Source: Lindgomyces ingoldianus (lineage: Eukaryota > Ascomycota > Dothideomycetes > Pleosporales > Lindgomycetaceae). From it: a stretch of DNA of 64,000 nucleotides. Position numbers and translations under genes: made by a program. The DNA is taken from the NCBI RefSeq assembly GCF_010093535.1, contig NW_022985165.1:85559-149558 (forward strand). The letters are read 5' to 3'. Below are positions 61,101 to 64,000 of this stretch, piece by piece (position 1 is the first letter of the stretch; each line of letters begins with the position of its first letter). The notes below the pieces were generated by a model. The model was given only the letters and a program-made list of their open reading frames with translations, was not told the DNA's origin and ran no database searches.

Positions 61101-63761
61101 GGAAGTAAAAGAATTCTTAGAACTATTAGAATACATTAGACAAATAATTAGGGACTACTTAAAAATTACTATACTATTAACAAACACTATAATAAAAGAA
61201 TAAGTAATAGTAAAGTTTATTTAGACCTTAGAAATAAATAAGGCATTTATAGCGCTAAAATAAGCTATAACAGACAAACTAGTGCTAAGAATGTATAACC
61301 TATAATTAGATACTAAAATCTACATAGACGCATCCCTAGAAGCCAGCAGGGCTGCGTTATACTAAAAACAGGAAGATAGGAAATAGCACCTAGTTGCGTA
61401 TTATTCTGCTAAGTTCTTAGGACCTAAAGCAGGCTACAGTATACCTAACAAAGAACTAAAAGCAATATTAAATGCTGTAAGAGTATAGGCTATAGAACTA
61501 CATAAAATAGCAAAGCTATTCTATATTATAATAGACTATGCAAATTTAGTTACGTTTCTAACAGTAAAAAAGCTCTTACTAATGCACATAAGATAGGCTA
61601 TAAAGTTAGCTTAGTTTAACTGCATTATTAAACATGTTTTAGGGGCATAGAATTAGCAGGCTAACGCCCTTAGCTAAAGACTAGACTACTTTAATAAAAA
61701 AAAGAAAAAAACTAAGAAGTTTACGCTTTTTAAAGAAACTAATAAAGGATAGATCTATAATAGGCTCTAACTTATAAAAGAATCCTACATGCTTATAGCT
61801 AGTAAGTAAAAATAAAAAAAGTTAATCTAAAAATACTATAAATCTCTAATGTTTAGACACCTAAGAATTAGCACCCTTTAAAAGAAGCTAAGGGCTGCTA
61901 TACTATAATAAATACTAAAAGTAAAGCAACTATGCACAGAGGTGCTTAGAGAATGTAATACCTGTAATAAGAATAACCTATAAAGGCATAAGGCCTATAA
62001 GTATCTCTAGCTAATTAAAGCACTAAAGTTACTATAGATAATAATTATAATAGATTTTATTATAGGACTACCCCTGTTTAAAAAACTAGGGACAGATAAA
62101 ATGTGCAACATAATTACAGTAGCTCTAGATAAAACTACTAAGTATCTACACACCTAGCCCTTAGAAAAAATAATAACTACTAAAAAATTTATTTATAAAT
62201 TAGAATAAAATATAATATTAGTATATAAATGCTTTAAAGTTATTATCTTTAACTAAGATAAGCTGTTTACTAGCAGCTTCTAGAAAGTAGTAATACAGCA
62301 TCTTAGTATAACACACAAGCTATTAACAGCCTACTACCTGCAGATAAATAGTTAGACTAAAAGAGTAAACGCAGAAGTAAAAAAGTACTTAAGGAAGTAC
62401 ATTTCCTACACTTAGAATAATTAGGCAGAATAGCTCCTAATAGCGTAACTAGCTATTAATAATGCAGAATTAGCTATAATAAAAGAAACACTATATAAGG
62501 CTAATTTTAGATATAACTTTTATTTTGCATTACATAGAAATTAGCCTACAGACTTATAAGAATTAATAGATTAGCTAGTAAACCTATGCAAGATACATAA
62601 AAGGTTAGCTATAGAAGCTAAGTCTAGCAGAAAAATAATAAAGAAGTATGCAAACAAATTATAACAACTAGGACTAGAAATCTACTTAGAAGACTATATA
62701 TATCTTAACATAAAGAACCTTAAGATACCTAGACCTTCTAGAAAGCTAGTAGAAAAAAGAATAGGACTATATAAAGTCCTTTAAACCTAATAAGACAACT
62801 GTAAGCTTAAGCTTCTTCTACATATAAAGATACACCTATAGTTCTACATTAGCAGATTAGAAAAAGCACTTAAAGGAATTCCTCTATCTACATAAGAATA
62901 GAAAGATAAAAAAATAAAGTATAAAGTTAAGCATATTATTAGTAATTAAAAAAATTAAAAAGAATTTCTAGTAAAATAAAAAGAGTAGCTTACTAGTAAA
63001 AACACATAAAAACTAGCTAAGAACTTGCAGAACGCGCAGCTGTTAGTATAAAAGTACCTTTAGGCTTGTCTAAGAGAAACTAGCTAGGTAATAAGGCACC
63101 TATATTAAAAAGAACAGCTACGTTATTACTAGATAGTAGCAGCCTTTAGAGACAAGTTCTAGCTAATAATAGTTAAGGAGGAGAACAGCCCCTTACTTTA
63201 GCCTTAAGAGCTTCTATCTTGTCTAAGGAGGACAGGTCCCCCTTTAAGTACTTTGCGCAACAAGCCTCTAGCAAATCTAATAACCTTTAGATTTAATCCT
63301 GTTTAGAACGCTCTTTAGCCTTTGCCTTTAAAGTCTTTTAAACTTAACATAACATTTAGTTGTTAAGCTCCTACTTACAAGCCTTTATAATAACTGCCTC
63401 TTAAAGAAGCGCCTTTTATTTCTTCTCTAACTAATCCTACGCTGTATTAGAGATAAAGGCGTTGCATTTACTATGCTTTTTTACACATTTAACGCAGTTA
63501 TCTAAGGACAAAGTTAACATATAAGGTAACTCTAAAAATTAGTAAGCGCTACAGGGTCTTATCTTTGTCTAGTAAAAAGGATTAAAATAATAAGTAATAT
63601 AAGAATAATAGGATAAACAGGACTAACAAGCTATTTAGTATAGAAAGAATAGATGTTAAGGACGCCTTCTAGTAAGAGAACGCACACCTTATAAATAAAC
63701 CCTTACTAACATAGTTCTGTAAGTAGAGCAGCAAGGACGCTGCTAGAGAGAAGGGGCAGCG
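58165..63761 (+). pseudogene. Decayed gag (3' part) and pol of gypsy-4
   Basis: The Gag zinc knuckle is intact in its ligands, C-LN-C-RKVG-H-FCxN-C (CX2CX4HX4C), at about 58394-58437. Reverse transcriptase shows VYLDNILIYL near 60865-60895, with the second Asp of the YLDD box changed to Asn. RNase H has IYIDASLEASRAA near 61318. The integrase zinc-binding part lies at about 61850-61975 (ends CNTCNKN), with the core following (IDFIIGLPL near 62055). In-frame TAA/TAG replace expected Gln and Trp codons. It is the clearest copy for family assignment. Confidence 0.87.
63173..63530 (-). pseudogene. Candidate antisense accessory frame in gypsy-4
   Basis: Minus-strand frame after the end of pol: a Cys/His cluster CVKCVKKHSKCN near 63465-63505, then a Lys/Glu/Leu-rich, helix-prone region and a Lys-rich end before TAA at about 63173. 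Its equivalent in gypsy-1 is at 29755-30085. Stops match RIP-type changes at Trp/Gln codons. I do not recognise the protein. The C-x2-C...C spacing is only a suggestion of a metal-binding site. Confidence 0.45.
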
Positions 63762-64000
63762 TGTTACAGTCTATAGTTAGACTAGCGTAACTCTACTAGC
63801 AGTGCTCCACAATCTAGCTAAGTTAGGGCAGGACTTGTTTACAGACTAACTAGAGGAAGCAGAGGCAGCGCAGCTGCCTACAATCACAGAAGAATGCGTT
63901 GTCTAATAAAGAGATAGGCCACGTATTACTAGGAGCTTAAGGGAGCTTAAGGAGCTCTCCTTAGTAGGCTCCTGTAGACTCCTTCTACTCCCCTTAGCAT
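63762..64000 (+). repeat. 3' LTR of gypsy-4 (first 239 bp)
   Basis: Begins TGTTACAGTC right after the polypurine tract and matches the 5' LTR at 49256, but its inner portion is more mutated. Cut by the window edge; about 356 bp should lie outside. Confidence 0.9.

Larger units (their letters stand above)
49256..64000 (+). mobile_element. Ty3/gypsy copy gypsy-4, 3' end outside window
   Basis: 5' LTR 49256-49850 (595 bp); 3' LTR from 63762, running off the edge. Internal pieces 49851-50190, 51291-51845 and 58160-63761 sum to about 6.5 kb, matching the 6,480 bp of gypsy-1. It is interrupted by a fold-back TIR element (50191-51290) and a copia element (51846-58159). A polypurine tract (AGAGAAGGGGCAGCG) precedes 63762. 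It is the best preserved gypsy copy of this family in the window. Confidence 0.92.

Noticed and set aside
1..64000. tRNA or rRNA genes
   Set aside because: I looked for tRNA-like arms and conserved rRNA stretches by eye and found none convincing; a covariance-model search was not possible here.

Overview
The window is filamentous ascomycete nuclear DNA. The evidence is short GT-AG introns (about 50-110 bp, several with CTAAC/CTGAC-like branch sites), fungal gene families (VPS36, a Thp3/LENG8-type protein, BEM1, a NACHT NLR) and a large block of transposons carrying repeat-induced-point-mutation-like (RIP) decay. The mix of GC-balanced gene DNA and an AT-rich, RIP-like island resembles Dothideomycetes of the Pleosporales type, but the species cannot be named from this window.

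Region 1 (1-19,600) is GC-balanced and holds the genes. On the minus strand are a NACHT NLR cut by the left edge (1-2627), a short-chain dehydrogenase/reductase (4631-5570) and the ESCRT-II subunit VPS36 (5993-7946). VPS36 shares a 309-bp head-to-head promoter with a plus-strand Thp3/LENG8-like SAC3/GANP protein (8256-9975). Next come the polarity scaffold BEM1 (12036-14239) and a three-exon membrane protein that looks like a divergent mitochondrial carrier (15524-16598). These are unrelated housekeeping genes rather than a pathway cluster; the NLR is the accessory gene. From 16.6 to 19.6 kb no gene is recognisable.

Region 2 (19,618-64,000) is a stack of transposons with no intact gene. Most of it is extremely rich in TpA and in-frame stops. 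Element ends could be placed from matching LTR pairs, target-site duplications (TSDs), polypurine tracts and terminal inverted repeats (TIRs). Two nests are visible. Nest A: a Fot1/pogo-like DNA transposon (from 21,636) carries a block containing a solo LTR and a complete 7.67-kb Ty3/gypsy element (23,265-30,934). Beside its right end, a minus-strand solo LTR (32,258-39,369) is split by a second TIR transposon (32,340-39,139), which is itself split by another Ty3/gypsy element (33,259-38,921). Nest B: a truncated gypsy copy (from 45,407) carries a solo LTR (48,451-48,668) and is broken by a second gypsy copy (49,256 to beyond 64,000). That copy contains a fold-back TIR element (50,191-51,290) and a complete Ty1/copia element (51,846-58,159). 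Between the nests lie three Fot1-like copies (39,700-44,830).

The most useful observations are: the RIP-like damage fades toward the outer edges of LTR pairs; solo LTRs under 400 bp look largely undamaged; two gypsy copies share a candidate antisense accessory reading frame with a Cys/His motif; and the BEM1 model needs a six-base first exon and a non-GT donor.
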